In this document: one piece after another, positions 7,016 to 15,062 of the stretch
Numbering within the stretch: position 1 is the first letter of the stretch
Layout: the number at the start of each line of letters is the position of its first letter
NCBI GenBank assembly: GCA_009773205.1
Contig: WPAE01000021.1
Location: 62,001 to 126,000, forward strand
Length of the DNA stretch: 64,000 nucleotides
Source: Ignavibacteria bacterium
GTDB lineage: Bacteria; Bacteroidota; Ignavibacteria; Ignavibacteriales; Melioribacteraceae
Direction: 5' to 3'
Program-made: the position numbers and the translations under genes
The notes under the pieces: model-generated
The model's input: only the letters and a program-made list of their open reading frames with translations
Databases searched by the model: none
Told to the model about the DNA's origin: nothing

Positions 7016-8397
7016 TAAAAAGTGCATTCGCGCTATTATTTTTATTTTCGGTGATTCTAAACGGGCAAACGCAGACATATTATTATGAGCTGAATAAAAT
7101 TGACATTAATAATGCTAAGCCAAGTGAAAAAACTATTTTTTCATGGCAGCCAACAAACATTCAAAGTACTCAAATAAATTCAGTGTTTTTTGATGGCGAC
7201 AAAACCAATTTTGTTTATACTGTTTATTCTTCAACTCATTTTATTACAGAGCTTCAAGATGCAGTTATCACTTGGGGCGATGAAATATCAAACAAGAAAA
7301 AAGAATTAGCTAAATACGTAACGCCATGGTGTGGTACAACACAAATTTATTTTAGTAATACTGTTGTTGCAAAGAAAGTTAGTTTTGGACAGGTTATTAT
7401 TAACAACTTAGCTAACCTTTCAGCAATAATTTCTAAGGGGCAAGTTTCACAAATTACGCTGAAAGATAAATCTGCATCTTTAGGAAAGGTTTTCTGTACT
7501 TTTAATAACAAATCTTTATTTGTTGTTAAAAGTAATGATAATACTACCGCATTTTATTTAGAAGAACTACATCCAGATAAAGAGATTGAATTAACAGCGC
7601 CAATTAGCATGCCAGGCAATTATAAACCATTTAGTGGAATTGCAATTAGCGACTCACTTTATATTCTATCAGATGTTGCTTGCCATTTATTTCAGTTAAC
7701 GGGATCAACCTTCAGCAAGATTTACACAATTGGCAGTTTTATTCCTACTGCATTTGCTAATAATAATCTTTATTACACAGATCAAAACTATCTTTATAAA
7801 AGTAGTTTCGATAATTCGATGAATAGATTTGAAAATGGCAAAAAGATTAGGGATATAGGCTACTTTACTGCGATAAGCAATGATGGCAAGTTTTTGTCAT
7901 TTCGTTTGAATGATTCGTTATTTGTGTTTTCTTTTCAAAGAGATGCTATTGTTTTTAAATCGTTCATTAAAGACGCATCCCAATTAAGAGCAATACACAT
8001 GGATTCTACTTTTTTATACTTAGAAAGGCATCATATTGGAGTAAGTGTTAATTGTGGTTCACTACCTAACAATTACTTTCTCAATCAAAACTATCCAAAT
8101 CCGTTTAATCCAAGTACAGTTATAAGCTACAAGCTACAAGCGGCAAGCCACGTAACTCTTAAAGTTTACGATTTACTCGGAAGAGAAGTTGCAACATTGG
8201 TTGATGAATTTCAACAACCAGGCATTTATAATTCTCAATTCTCAATTTCTCGCCTCGCTGGATCCGCCTCGGAAAGCCGTGGGCGTGACTGGCGCGAGTC
8301 GAAGCGAGCCAATTCTCAATTAAGCTCCGGTGTATATTTCTATCAACTTAAAGCCGGAAGTTTTACTTCGACAAAAAAAATGAATTTGTTGAAGTAA
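7012..8397 (+). CDS. secreted protein with type IX sorting domain carrying an in-frame palindromic insertion
   Basis: A 461-residue protein with a signal peptide (MIKSAFALLFLFSVILNGQ) and a body of unknown function that has several strands of the type SLYILSDVACHLFQL, suggestive of a propeller but without a clear repeat. The C-terminus is a type A sorting domain: NYPNPFNPSTVISYKL, LLGREVATLVDEF, then GVYFYQLKAGSFTSTKKMNL, complete to the last lysine. In the middle, 27 extra codons (SRLAGSASESRGRDWRESKR and neighbours) interrupt the normal YNSQLSSGVYF run; they come from a GC-rich palindromic element. The start overlaps the stop of the preceding gene by four bases. Confidence 0.8.
   Translation: MIKSAFALLFLFSVILNGQTQTYYYELNKIDINNAKPSEKTIFSWQPTNIQSTQINSVFFDGDKTNFVYTVYSSTHFITELQDAVITWGDEISNKKKELAKYVTPWCGTTQIYFSNTVVAKKVSFGQVIINNLANLSAIISKGQVSQITLKDKSASLGKVFCTFNNKSLFVVKSNDNTTAFYLEELHPDKEIELTAPISMPGNYKPFSGIAISDSLYILSDVACHLFQLTGSTFSKIYTIGSFIPTAFANNNLYYTDQNYLYKSSFDNSMNRFENGKKIRDIGYFTAISNDGKFLSFRLNDSLFVFSFQRDAIVFKSFIKDASQLRAIHMDSTFLYLERHHIGVSVNCGSLPNNYFLNQNYPNPFNPSTVISYKLQAASHVTLKVYDLLGREVATLVDEFQQPGIYNSQFSISRLAGSASESRGRDWRESKRANSQLSSGVYFYQLKAGSFTSTKKMNLLK
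8230..8321. mobile_element. small palindromic element inserted in frame, with 11-bp direct repeats
   Basis: AATTCTCAATT stands at 8230-8240 and again at 8311-8321, bracketing 70 bases with inverted ends CTCGCT (8254-8259) and AGCGAG (8303-8308) and an inner GACT/AGTC pair. Taking out one 11-bp copy plus the 70 bases (81 bp, 27 codons) restores the expected YNSQLSSGVYFYQL of the sorting domain. The insert is GC-rich and encodes a charged, arginine-rich peptide. The pattern resembles the protein-coding palindromic elements known from Rickettsia, but no relationship to those is claimed. Confidence 0.65.
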
Positions 8398-8431
8398 TTA
8401 GTATTGAATATTTAGTAGTTAGACAAAATAG

Positions 8432-8459
8432 CCCCGGTTTATCAGTTGGCGAATCGGGG
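8432..8459 (+). terminator. Rho-independent terminator after the surface-protein operon
   Basis: An 8-bp stem CCCCGGTT (8432-8439) / AATCGGGG (8452-8459), with one G-U pair and a 12-base loop, is followed by TTTCATTTT. It sits 35 bases after the stop of the last sorting-domain gene and before the flagellar promoter. Confidence 0.7.
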
Positions 8460-8494
8460 TTTCATTTTATCTTGAGTGCTCATGTTTTACCAAA

Positions 8495-8510
8495 TGGCTA
8501 ATTTTAGCCA
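8495..8510. promoter_or_regulatory. palindrome upstream of flgB, possible activator site
   Basis: TGGCTAATTTTAGCCA has 7-bp perfect arms around a central TT. It lies about 85 bases before the start point predicted from the sigma-54-like promoter, a usual distance for an NtrC-type enhancer site. Close relatives occur at 51993-52008 (TGGCTAATATTAGCCT) and, as a half site, at 20845-20859. Confidence 0.55.
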
Positions 8511-8559
8511 AAACTTCATATACAAATTCCTCAAATAATCCGTTTTTAAGCTTTTTTGC

Positions 8560-8575
8560 TGGCATTGATTTGGCA
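8560..8575 (+). promoter_or_regulatory. sigma-54 promoter of the flgB operon
   Basis: TGGCATTGATTTGGCA has the essential GG at -24 (8561-8562) and GC at -12 (8573-8574) exactly ten bases apart. The predicted start, near 8586, leaves a 19-base leader with the ribosome site AAAAAGGT before the flgB ATG. RpoN-dependent early and middle flagellar genes are known from many bacteria. Confidence 0.75.
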
Positions 8576-8604
8576 ACAGTTTTCCCAAAAGCAAAAAGGT
8601 CAAA

Positions 8605-8997
8605 ATGGCGTCTTCAGTAAAATTATTAAGCAATCTCTTGGATTACTGCACAGAAAAGAACCGAGTGATTGCTAAAAACATTTCTAATCTCGCTACCGAA
8701 GGCTATCAAAGACAAGATGTTATATTCAAAGATGTTCTAAATGAAAGCTCAAGCTCACTTATGAAAGTTTCAAACAGCAAACACATCACATCAATGCAAG
8801 AGCAAACAGAGGGAACCAGCAAGTTCGAATATGTAAATGATAACAGCGAAGACATGGTTTCTGGCATTAACAATGTAAACATCGAAAGAGAAATGAGTGA
8901 ACTTGCGGAAAACACTTTGCGGTTTAAGTTTGCTTCAAAACGTGTTGGCGACTATTACCGTTCAATGCAAAATGTAATTAGAGGCGGAGGCAGATAA
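8605..8997 (+). CDS. flgB: flagellar basal-body rod protein FlgB
   Basis: A 130-residue protein of normal FlgB length. The N-terminal helix (LLSNLLDYCTEKNRVIAKNI followed by SNLATEGYQRQDV) carries the rod-protein consensus A-x-N-I-x-N-x-x-T-x-G-Y, with one substitution, and the C-terminal helix has NVNIEREMSELAENTLRF. FlgB forms the proximal rod just above the MS ring and is exported by the flagellar type III system without a cleaved signal. It is the first gene of the large flagellar operon and its stop overlaps the flgC start by one base. Confidence 0.95.
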   Translation: MASSVKLLSNLLDYCTEKNRVIAKNISNLATEGYQRQDVIFKDVLNESSSSLMKVSNSKHITSMQEQTEGTSKFEYVNDNSEDMVSGINNVNIEREMSELAENTLRFKFASKRVGDYYRSMQNVIRGGGR

Positions 8998-9500
8998 TGA
9001 AAATTGGCGGAAGCATTTTTGGCTTAAATTTTAGCGCACGCGGTATGGCTATCCAAAGAAAAAAAATGGATGTAATTGCGCAGAACATTGCCAACAGCGA
9101 TAACGTAAGAACCGAAAGCGGCGATCCATACAAAAGAAAAACTGTAAGAGTTGAACAGGAAAGAAAGAACTTTGCTAACGAATTAGAAATTGAAGGACAA
9201 AATATTAAACTGAATACAAGCAGTCCAAACCATATGGTTAAACTCAGTATGCCTCAATCTTTAAGAATTTCTGCAGACCAAGGCAAAGTTGAAATGACAG
9301 AGGTTACAGATGATAGACCAGGCGACATTGTTCATATGCCGGAACATCCTAATGCCAATAAAGACGGTTATGTGGAAATGTCTAATGTTAATGTTATTAA
9401 CGAAATGGTTGATATGATTGCCGCAACAAGAAGTTACGAAGCTAACCTTCAAGCATTAAACTCAGCCAAGCAAATGGCAAAAGATTCATTGGAGATGTAA
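8997..9500 (+). CDS. flgC: flagellar basal-body rod protein FlgC
   Basis: 167 residues, slightly longer than E. coli FlgC. It shows the rod signature MDVIAQNIANSDNVRTESGD near the N-terminus, where the last part is the FlgC-type loop, and GYVEMSNVNVINEMVDMIAA with TRSYEANLQALNSAKQM at the C-terminus, the helix pair that forms the inner rod core. Part of the proximal rod. Start overlaps flgB (TAATG). Confidence 0.96.
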   Translation: MKIGGSIFGLNFSARGMAIQRKKMDVIAQNIANSDNVRTESGDPYKRKTVRVEQERKNFANELEIEGQNIKLNTSSPNHMVKLSMPQSLRISADQGKVEMTEVTDDRPGDIVHMPEHPNANKDGYVEMSNVNVINEMVDMIAATRSYEANLQALNSAKQMAKDSLEM

Positions 9501-9503
9501 TAA

Positions 9504-9740
9504 ATGAAAGTAACTACAAACAATATTGGTAATTATTCACCTGCGTACTTTAAAGCTGAATTAGCTAAAACAGAAGCTGCTCAAAAAACAAAACCTGGAA
9601 ATATTTCTGCGGAAGAAAAAAAGTTCTTTGCGAATTTATATCCGGCACATAAAGAAGAAGTTCTTGGTTACCAGATTTACAATGCAAAGGGCAAAGTATC
9701 CGGCGTTCATGTAGGTTCACTTTTTGATAGAAGAGGTTAA
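9504..9740 (+). CDS. small conserved flagellar-operon protein of unknown function
   Basis: A 78-residue soluble, charged protein with no signal peptide or membrane segment. It has a short low-complexity start, then EEKKFFANLYPAHKEEVLGY and a tail GKVSGVHVGSLFDRRG. The strict gap of three bases after flgC and the position directly before fliE mean it is co-expressed with rod genes. I do not recognise a named family; the glycine-rich tail ending in DRRG may be a conserved interaction motif. It could be a rod chaperone or export cap, but that is inference from position only. Confidence 0.7.
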   Translation: MKVTTNNIGNYSPAYFKAELAKTEAAQKTKPGNISAEEKKFFANLYPAHKEEVLGYQIYNAKGKVSGVHVGSLFDRRG

Positions 9741-9741
9741 T

Positions 9742-10035
9742 ATGAAGATTGAAGGATTTGGAAGTATAATTCCGAAGTCTATAGAGCTAACTGAAAAGAA
9801 AGGTTCTTTTGGCGTAGAAGGATTTGGAGAAACACTTAATGGATTTATCAAAGATGTGAATCAATCTCAGTTAGATTCTCAAGGTACGGTTAAAGATTTT
9901 GTAAGCGGCAGCGGCGTTGAACTACATGAAGTTATGATTGCAAGTCAAAAAGCCAAAACCAATCTTGAACTATTGATGGAAATTAGAAACAAAGCAGTTG
10001 ATATGTTTAAAGAATTAACAAGGATGCCTGTATAA
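9742..10035 (+). CDS. fliE: flagellar hook-basal body complex protein FliE
   Basis: The chosen start, ATG 9742, has the ribosome site GAGG just upstream and gives 97 residues, the usual FliE size; an upstream TTG at 9724 would overlap the previous gene and lacks a site. The C-terminal two thirds match FliE: GFGETLNGFIKDVNQSQLDS, the acidic turn VELHEVMIASQKAKTNLELL and EIRNKAVDMFKELTRMPV. FliE links the MS ring to the rod and is the first rod protein exported. fliF follows after one base. Confidence 0.93.
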   Translation: MKIEGFGSIIPKSIELTEKKGSFGVEGFGETLNGFIKDVNQSQLDSQGTVKDFVSGSGVELHEVMIASQKAKTNLELLMEIRNKAVDMFKELTRMPV

Positions 10036-10036
10036 T

Positions 10037-11653
10037 ATGAATGCTAATCCATTACAAGCGTTTACCGGAATATTAGGCAAACTAAATCCTAAGCAAAAAG
10101 TTATGCTTGGCGTTGGAGTTATTGCCACGGTAGTTTTATTTGCTGTTCTAATGTTTATTCTTAACGAACCTACCTACTCAACGCTGTATTCCGGGCTTGC
10201 ACAAGAGGATGCAGGTAAAGTTGTAGAGCATTTGAACAATCAAAAAATTCTATACAAGATTGAAGATAACGGACAAACTATAAAAGTACAGCGAGAGAAA
10301 GTTGCAGAACTAAGATTAACACTTGCAGGAAAGGGGCTTATTAATTCAGGCGCAATAGGTTACGAAGTTTTTGATAAGTCAACTATGGGAATGTCTGAGT
10401 TTATGCAGAATTTTAATTTAAAACGTGCGCTCGAAGGCGAAATTGCGCGTACCATTCAACTGCAGGAAGGCGTATTAACTGCAAAAGTTTCTATTGTAAT
10501 GCCTAAGAGAACGGTATTTAGAGAAGAAGAAAAACAGCCAACTGCTGCTGTTACATTAAAGCTCAAAAGCAATTCAACTCCTACTAAAGAAAATATACAA
10601 GCAATAGTAAACTTGCTCTGCGGAAGTGTTGAAGGATTGCAGCCATCAAAAGTTTCTATAATTGATACAAAAGGTAGAATATTAAACAGCGATACAGAAG
10701 ATGGGCCTGTGGCTTTTGCATCTGCAAAACAATATGAAATAAAAAAATCTGTAGAGAACCATTTAATACATAAAGCGCAGTCTATTTTGGATAATGTACT
10801 TGGTTTTGGAAATGCTGTCGTTCAAGTAACTGCAGATTTGAATTTTGATCAAGTTGAAAAGACAATGACACAGTTTGACCCCGAATCTCAGGTTGTTATA
10901 AGCGAAGGAATTGCCAGAACAGAAAACAGCGGGCGCCAGCAAGCCGATACTTCTTCTGCTGCAAATGAAAATACGGTTACTAATTATGAAATTAACAAAA
11001 CTGTTCAAAATGTAGTTGAAGGAACGGGAAACATAAAAAGATTAAGTGTAGCGGCAGTTATAAATGATATTCAAAAAGAAGTAAAAGATGGAGACAAGAC
11101 TCAAATTGTAACAGAAACAAGATCTCCCGAACAAATAAGGAAATTAGAGGATCTAATTAAGAATGCTGTGGGAATTGACCCTGCAAGAAACGACCAGTTC
11201 ACAATTGTTAATATTCCGTTTGAACATAAGGTAGATGAAACCGTTACAGAGGCAGGTGTTTCTGCACTGCCAGACGCAAACGAATACATTAATTTGGTTT
11301 TCATTTTAGTTGCTATAGTTTCATCGCTTTTTGTACTAAAGAGTTTGATGAAACGCCTTAAAAACGAAAAGATAGTTATTGGAACTGTAAATACTGGCAA
11401 CTACGCTTATGCGGCAGAATCAGCCGGAGCATTAGCATCCGGCACCCGAGAAAGTAAAGGAAGCTCTTCAAACATGATTGCTGCTCAGAAAAAGAAAAAG
11501 ATGTTACTGCCAATGGGCGATATAGAAGACGAAATTTCTGAAGATGCTTTAGCAAAGAAAAATCAACAAGAAAGAATTGTTAATTACGTTACTAAAAATC
11601 CTATGGATGCCGCAAAACTAATAAACGCATGGATGCACGAAGATGAAGCATAA
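10037..11653 (+). CDS. fliF: flagellar MS-ring protein FliF
   Basis: 538 residues with the FliF layout: first membrane helix at about 21-42 (VMLGVGVIATVVLFAVLMFI), ring-building motifs including YSTLYSGLAQEDAGKVVEHL and FNLKRALEGEIARTIQ, a long periplasmic part, second membrane helix at about 418-437 (LVFILVAIVSSLFVLKSL), and a cytoplasmic tail ending IVNYVTKNPMDAAKLINAWM, the segment that binds FliG. It forms the membrane ring on which rod and export gate assemble. Overlaps fliG by 11 bases. Confidence 0.96.
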   Translation: MNANPLQAFTGILGKLNPKQKVMLGVGVIATVVLFAVLMFILNEPTYSTLYSGLAQEDAGKVVEHLNNQKILYKIEDNGQTIKVQREKVAELRLTLAGKGLINSGAIGYEVFDKSTMGMSEFMQNFNLKRALEGEIARTIQLQEGVLTAKVSIVMPKRTVFREEEKQPTAAVTLKLKSNSTPTKENIQAIVNLLCGSVEGLQPSKVSIIDTKGRILNSDTEDGPVAFASAKQYEIKKSVENHLIHKAQSILDNVLGFGNAVVQVTADLNFDQVEKTMTQFDPESQVVISEGIARTENSGRQQADTSSAANENTVTNYEINKTVQNVVEGTGNIKRLSVAAVINDIQKEVKDGDKTQIVTETRSPEQIRKLEDLIKNAVGIDPARNDQFTIVNIPFEHKVDETVTEAGVSALPDANEYINLVFILVAIVSSLFVLKSLMKRLKNEKIVIGTVNTGNYAYAAESAGALASGTRESKGSSSNMIAAQKKKKMLLPMGDIEDEISEDALAKKNQQERIVNYVTKNPMDAAKLINAWMHEDEA

Positions 11654-12680
11654 TAAACATGCCTTAGCCGAATCTAAAGAAGAAGTAACCGGATTGCAAA
11701 AAGCAGCTATGCTTATGGTTGCGCTTAATGTAGAAGCCGCTTCTTCTGTATTAAAACATTTAGACCCATCCGATGTAGAACTGATTACCGCAGAAATATC
11801 TAAAGTAAAAAACGTTTCTTCCAAAACTGTGGATACTGTGATATTTGATTTTTATAATATGGTTACAGCCCGCGAGTATGTTCTTGAAGGAGGATTAGAT
11901 TATGCACAAGCAGTTCTCGAAAAAACGTATGGACCAAGTAAAGCAAGTGAAATAATAGATAAAATAAAAAGATTAACAACACTTAAAGGGTTCGATGTAT
12001 TAAAGAAAGCCGAGCCTTCTCAGCTTGTTAACTTTTTGAATAAAGAACATCCTCAAACTATGGCTTTAATTCTTTCGCAGCTTGCACCAGATCAGACTGC
12101 AAATGCATTAAAAGAGCTGCCGGAAGAATTACGTGTTGATGTAGCTTTTAGAATTGCAACATTAGGCAAAATTGCTCCTCAAACGTTAAAACAAATTGAA
12201 CATGTAGTTGATGAAATTGCCGGCGCATCAATGAGTCAGTCTGTTGGAAAGCTTGGCGGCGCTAAATGTTTAGCGGCTATCTTGAACAGGGCAAATGTTG
12301 GAATGGCAAAAGATATTCTAACAAAATTAGAAGACATGGATGCTGAGACTTCTTACGAAGTTAAACGTTTGATGTTCATCTTCGATGAAATTGTTAATAT
12401 CAACGATAAAGACATTCAAAAAATACTTCGCGAAATTGATAGAAAAGACCTTGCGCTTTCTCTTAAAACAGCCGATGAAAAACTGCGCGATAAAATTTTC
12501 AAGAATATGTCCGAACGTGCTGCCGACCTGCTGAAGGAAGAATTGCAGTATATGGGAATGGTAAAGCTAAAAGAAGTTGAAACTTCACAAGCTAAGATTA
12601 TAGACGTAATTAAAGCACTTGAAGAACAAGGCGAAATTTCCTTGAACCTTAGAGGCGGTCCGGAAGAAGTGTATGTCTAA
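11643..12680 (+). CDS. fliG: flagellar motor switch protein FliG
   Basis: 345 residues, a full-length FliG. Seen are the N-terminal domain that binds FliF (LQKAAMLMVALNVEAASSVL), the middle domain motif EHPQTMALILSQLAPDQTA (the EHPQ patch that contacts FliM) and the C-terminal torque helix with FIFDEIVNINDKDIQKILRE and the charged run DRKDLALSLKTADEKLRDKI. It forms the C-ring face that meets the stators. Starts inside fliF and overlaps fliH by 8 bases. Confidence 0.97.
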   Translation: MKHNKHALAESKEEVTGLQKAAMLMVALNVEAASSVLKHLDPSDVELITAEISKVKNVSSKTVDTVIFDFYNMVTAREYVLEGGLDYAQAVLEKTYGPSKASEIIDKIKRLTTLKGFDVLKKAEPSQLVNFLNKEHPQTMALILSQLAPDQTANALKELPEELRVDVAFRIATLGKIAPQTLKQIEHVVDEIAGASMSQSVGKLGGAKCLAAILNRANVGMAKDILTKLEDMDAETSYEVKRLMFIFDEIVNINDKDIQKILREIDRKDLALSLKTADEKLRDKIFKNMSERAADLLKEELQYMGMVKLKEVETSQAKIIDVIKALEEQGEISLNLRGGPEEVYV

Positions 12681-13281
12681 TGTAATTAAGCTTACTTCAC
12701 GTTCTAACAGACCATCGTTAAAAGTGGCGGGAATTGGTGCGGTTAATACCAAAGAAGATGAACCCGATTTATTAAAGAAGCAGCTTGATGATTATTACAA
12801 AACAGGATTTCGAGAAGGACAAGAAAAAGCAAGACGTGACCTCGAACAAGATTACTCTAACAAACTTATCCGCAAATACCAAGAAGTATTTAACATACTT
12901 CAACAGTATGATGAGAATTTACTCGATTTAGAAAAATCTTTTGAAAGCCTTGTGATAGAAACAGCTTATGAGATTTCTAAGAAAATTGTTCAGAGAGAAA
13001 TTGAAGACAGAACAGTAATAAACGAGAATGTAAAAGCGGCAATAAACAAGATTATTGGCGCTAACGAAGTTCGGTTAAAGATGAACCCGGCAGATATTGA
13101 AGCGCTTTCAATTGACAGCAAAAATATGCTTAACAGCAGCTCGTTCAATAAAATTAAGATTGAAGGAGACGAAAGAATTGAAAAAGGCGGCTGCCTTATT
13201 GAAACTGAAATTGGAAATGTTGACGCAAGAATATCCACGCAGATTACAGAATTAAAAAGAAAATTAGAAGAAAGTATATAG
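12673..13281 (+). CDS. fliH: flagellar assembly protein FliH
   Basis: 202 residues. A GFREGQEKARRDLEQDY segment starts a long coiled coil typical of FliH, followed by an ATP-synthase-E-like domain (IETAYEISKKIVQREIEDRT, VRLKMNPADIEAL) and the tail GGCLIETEIGNVDARISTQI with LKRKLEES. FliH dimers hold the FliI ATPase and dock it to the C-ring. Low sequence identity is usual for the family; its place between fliG and fliI makes the call firm. Confidence 0.9.
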   Translation: MSNVIKLTSRSNRPSLKVAGIGAVNTKEDEPDLLKKQLDDYYKTGFREGQEKARRDLEQDYSNKLIRKYQEVFNILQQYDENLLDLEKSFESLVIETAYEISKKIVQREIEDRTVINENVKAAINKIIGANEVRLKMNPADIEALSIDSKNMLNSSSFNKIKIEGDERIEKGGCLIETEIGNVDARISTQITELKRKLEESI

Positions 13282-13285
13282 TGAA

Positions 13286-14617
13286 ATGTTTATTGTTGAA
13301 CAAATATTGGACAAATATCAAAAAACGATTGGGAAAACAGAAGCAATACGTGTTAACGGAAAAGTTTTAGATGTAATAGGGCTGGTAATTGTCTCTATTG
13401 GTCCAAACGCCGTATTAGGAGAAATATGCACTATAGTTGATCAAAACGGAACAGAAATTTGTAAAGCAGAAGTTGTTGGTTTCAAAAACGGAAAAGTACT
13501 TTCGATAGCAATTGGCGAGGTGCACAACATTTCTCCAGCTTGCGAAATTAAAGCATCCGGAAAAAATTTTAGTGTTGGAGTTGGGAAAGAATTGCTTGGC
13601 AGAGTAATAGACGGTCTCGGCAATCCAATTGATGGAAAAGGAGAAATAATTTATCATTCTTTTAGAGACGCACACAGAGAACCGCCAAATCCATTAGAAA
13701 GAAAAAGAATTGCTGCTCCTATTCAAACCGGAATTAGAGCAATTGATGGATTGCTTACAATTGGGAAAGGACAAAGGGTTGGAATCTTTGCCGGCAGCGG
13801 GGTTGGTAAAAGTGTTGCATTAGGCATGATTGCCCGAAACACAAGTGCGGACGTAAACGTAATTGCTTTAATAGGCGAGCGGGGAAGAGAAGTAAGAGAA
13901 TTTATCGAACGCGACCTTGGCGAAGAAGGACTCGCTAAATCTGTTGTTGTTTGCGCTACTTCGGATAAATCTCCTTTGATTAGAATGAAAGGCGCATACG
14001 TTGCAACAACCATTGCAGAATTCTTTCGCGAGCTAGGGATGGATGTAATGCTGATGATGGATTCTGTTACGCGCTTTGCAATGGCTCAAAGAGAAGTTGG
14101 TTTAACTGTTGGTGAACCGCCTACTACTAAAGGATATACACCAAGTGTCTTTGCACTGCTTCCTAAACTTTTAGAACGAGCCGGAACAACCGATAAAGGG
14201 TCAATTACAGGTTTATACACTGTGCTTGTTGATGGCGATGATATGACCGAACCTATTGCCGATGCGGTACGCTCAATTCTTGATGGACACATAGTTCTTT
14301 CTAGAAAGCTTGCTAACAAGGGACAGTACCCTGCAGTTGATACGCTGCAAAGCGTAAGTAGAGTTATGACCGATATTATTGACCGCGATCATTACCAGCG
14401 CGCTATGAGGTTTAACGAAATACTTGCAACTTACCGCGAAGCTGAAGATTTGATAAACATTGGCGCTTATGCAAAAGGCAGCAACCCTCAAATCGATCAT
14501 GCTCTTTCAAAAATTTCTCATTTAAGAAGTTTCTTGAAGCAGGATATTTTTGAAAAAGCAATGTACGATCAATCCGTTGAAAGGTTAAACCAAATTATTG
14601 AAGCGCCGATATTATAG
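13286..14617 (+). CDS. fliI: flagellum-specific ATPase FliI
   Basis: 443 residues, close to E. coli FliI. Walker A GIFAGSGVGKS is at about 165-175, Walker B VMLMMDSVTRFAMAQREVG at about 250-270, and GEPPTTKGYTPSVFALLPKL is the F1-beta-like loop that is diagnostic of type III ATPases. The hexamer helps unfold and deliver export substrates at the gate. Four bases after fliH. Confidence 0.97.
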   Translation: MFIVEQILDKYQKTIGKTEAIRVNGKVLDVIGLVIVSIGPNAVLGEICTIVDQNGTEICKAEVVGFKNGKVLSIAIGEVHNISPACEIKASGKNFSVGVGKELLGRVIDGLGNPIDGKGEIIYHSFRDAHREPPNPLERKRIAAPIQTGIRAIDGLLTIGKGQRVGIFAGSGVGKSVALGMIARNTSADVNVIALIGERGREVREFIERDLGEEGLAKSVVVCATSDKSPLIRMKGAYVATTIAEFFRELGMDVMLMMDSVTRFAMAQREVGLTVGEPPTTKGYTPSVFALLPKLLERAGTTDKGSITGLYTVLVDGDDMTEPIADAVRSILDGHIVLSRKLANKGQYPAVDTLQSVSRVMTDIIDRDHYQRAMRFNEILATYREAEDLINIGAYAKGSNPQIDHALSKISHLRSFLKQDIFEKAMYDQSVERLNQIIEAPIL

Positions 14618-14624
14618 GTGTAAT

Positions 14625-15062
14625 ATGGCAAAGTTTAAGTTCAAGTATGAATCTATTATGAAAGTTAAGCTGATGTACGAAAAGAAAATTCAAGAAGAAA
14701 TTTCGCGCATCAACAAAGATATAGATGATTTACTTTTTGAAGCGAAGCATTTGAGAAATGAGAGTAAGCGCGTTTCACTCCAAATGACAGAAAAATCAAT
14801 TAAAGCTGCCGATTTTCACAGCACGAAAATGTATTGCACGCATCTTCAACATCAAATAGACCTGCTTGAAAGAAAGATTGAGTCTTGCTTAAAAAGAAAA
14901 GAAGAAAAACAAAAAGAGTTAGTTGAAAGAAAAAAAGAAATTAAGTCTTTAGAAATAATCAAAGAAAATGATTATCAGAATTTTTTGATAGAAGAAAGAA
15001 GCTCGGAATTGAAATCATTAAATGAAGTAGCATTAAGAAATTTTAATGGGAGTAACTCGTGA
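14625..15062 (+). CDS. fliJ: flagellar export protein FliJ
   Basis: I use the ATG at 14625 (product MAKFKFKYESIMKVKLMYEK), seven bases after fliI; a longer frame inside fliI is unlikely. The 145 residues are almost wholly one charged antiparallel coiled coil, with the F-x-F/Y-x-L-x-x-V-like start and long E/K heptads that define FliJ. FliJ is the gamma-subunit-like stalk of the FliI ring and connects it to FlhA. Identification rests on the start motif and its place after fliI. Confidence 0.88.
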   Translation: MAKFKFKYESIMKVKLMYEKKIQEEISRINKDIDDLLFEAKHLRNESKRVSLQMTEKSIKAADFHSTKMYCTHLQHQIDLLERKIESCLKRKEEKQKELVERKKEIKSLEIIKENDYQNFLIEERSSELKSLNEVALRNFNGSNS

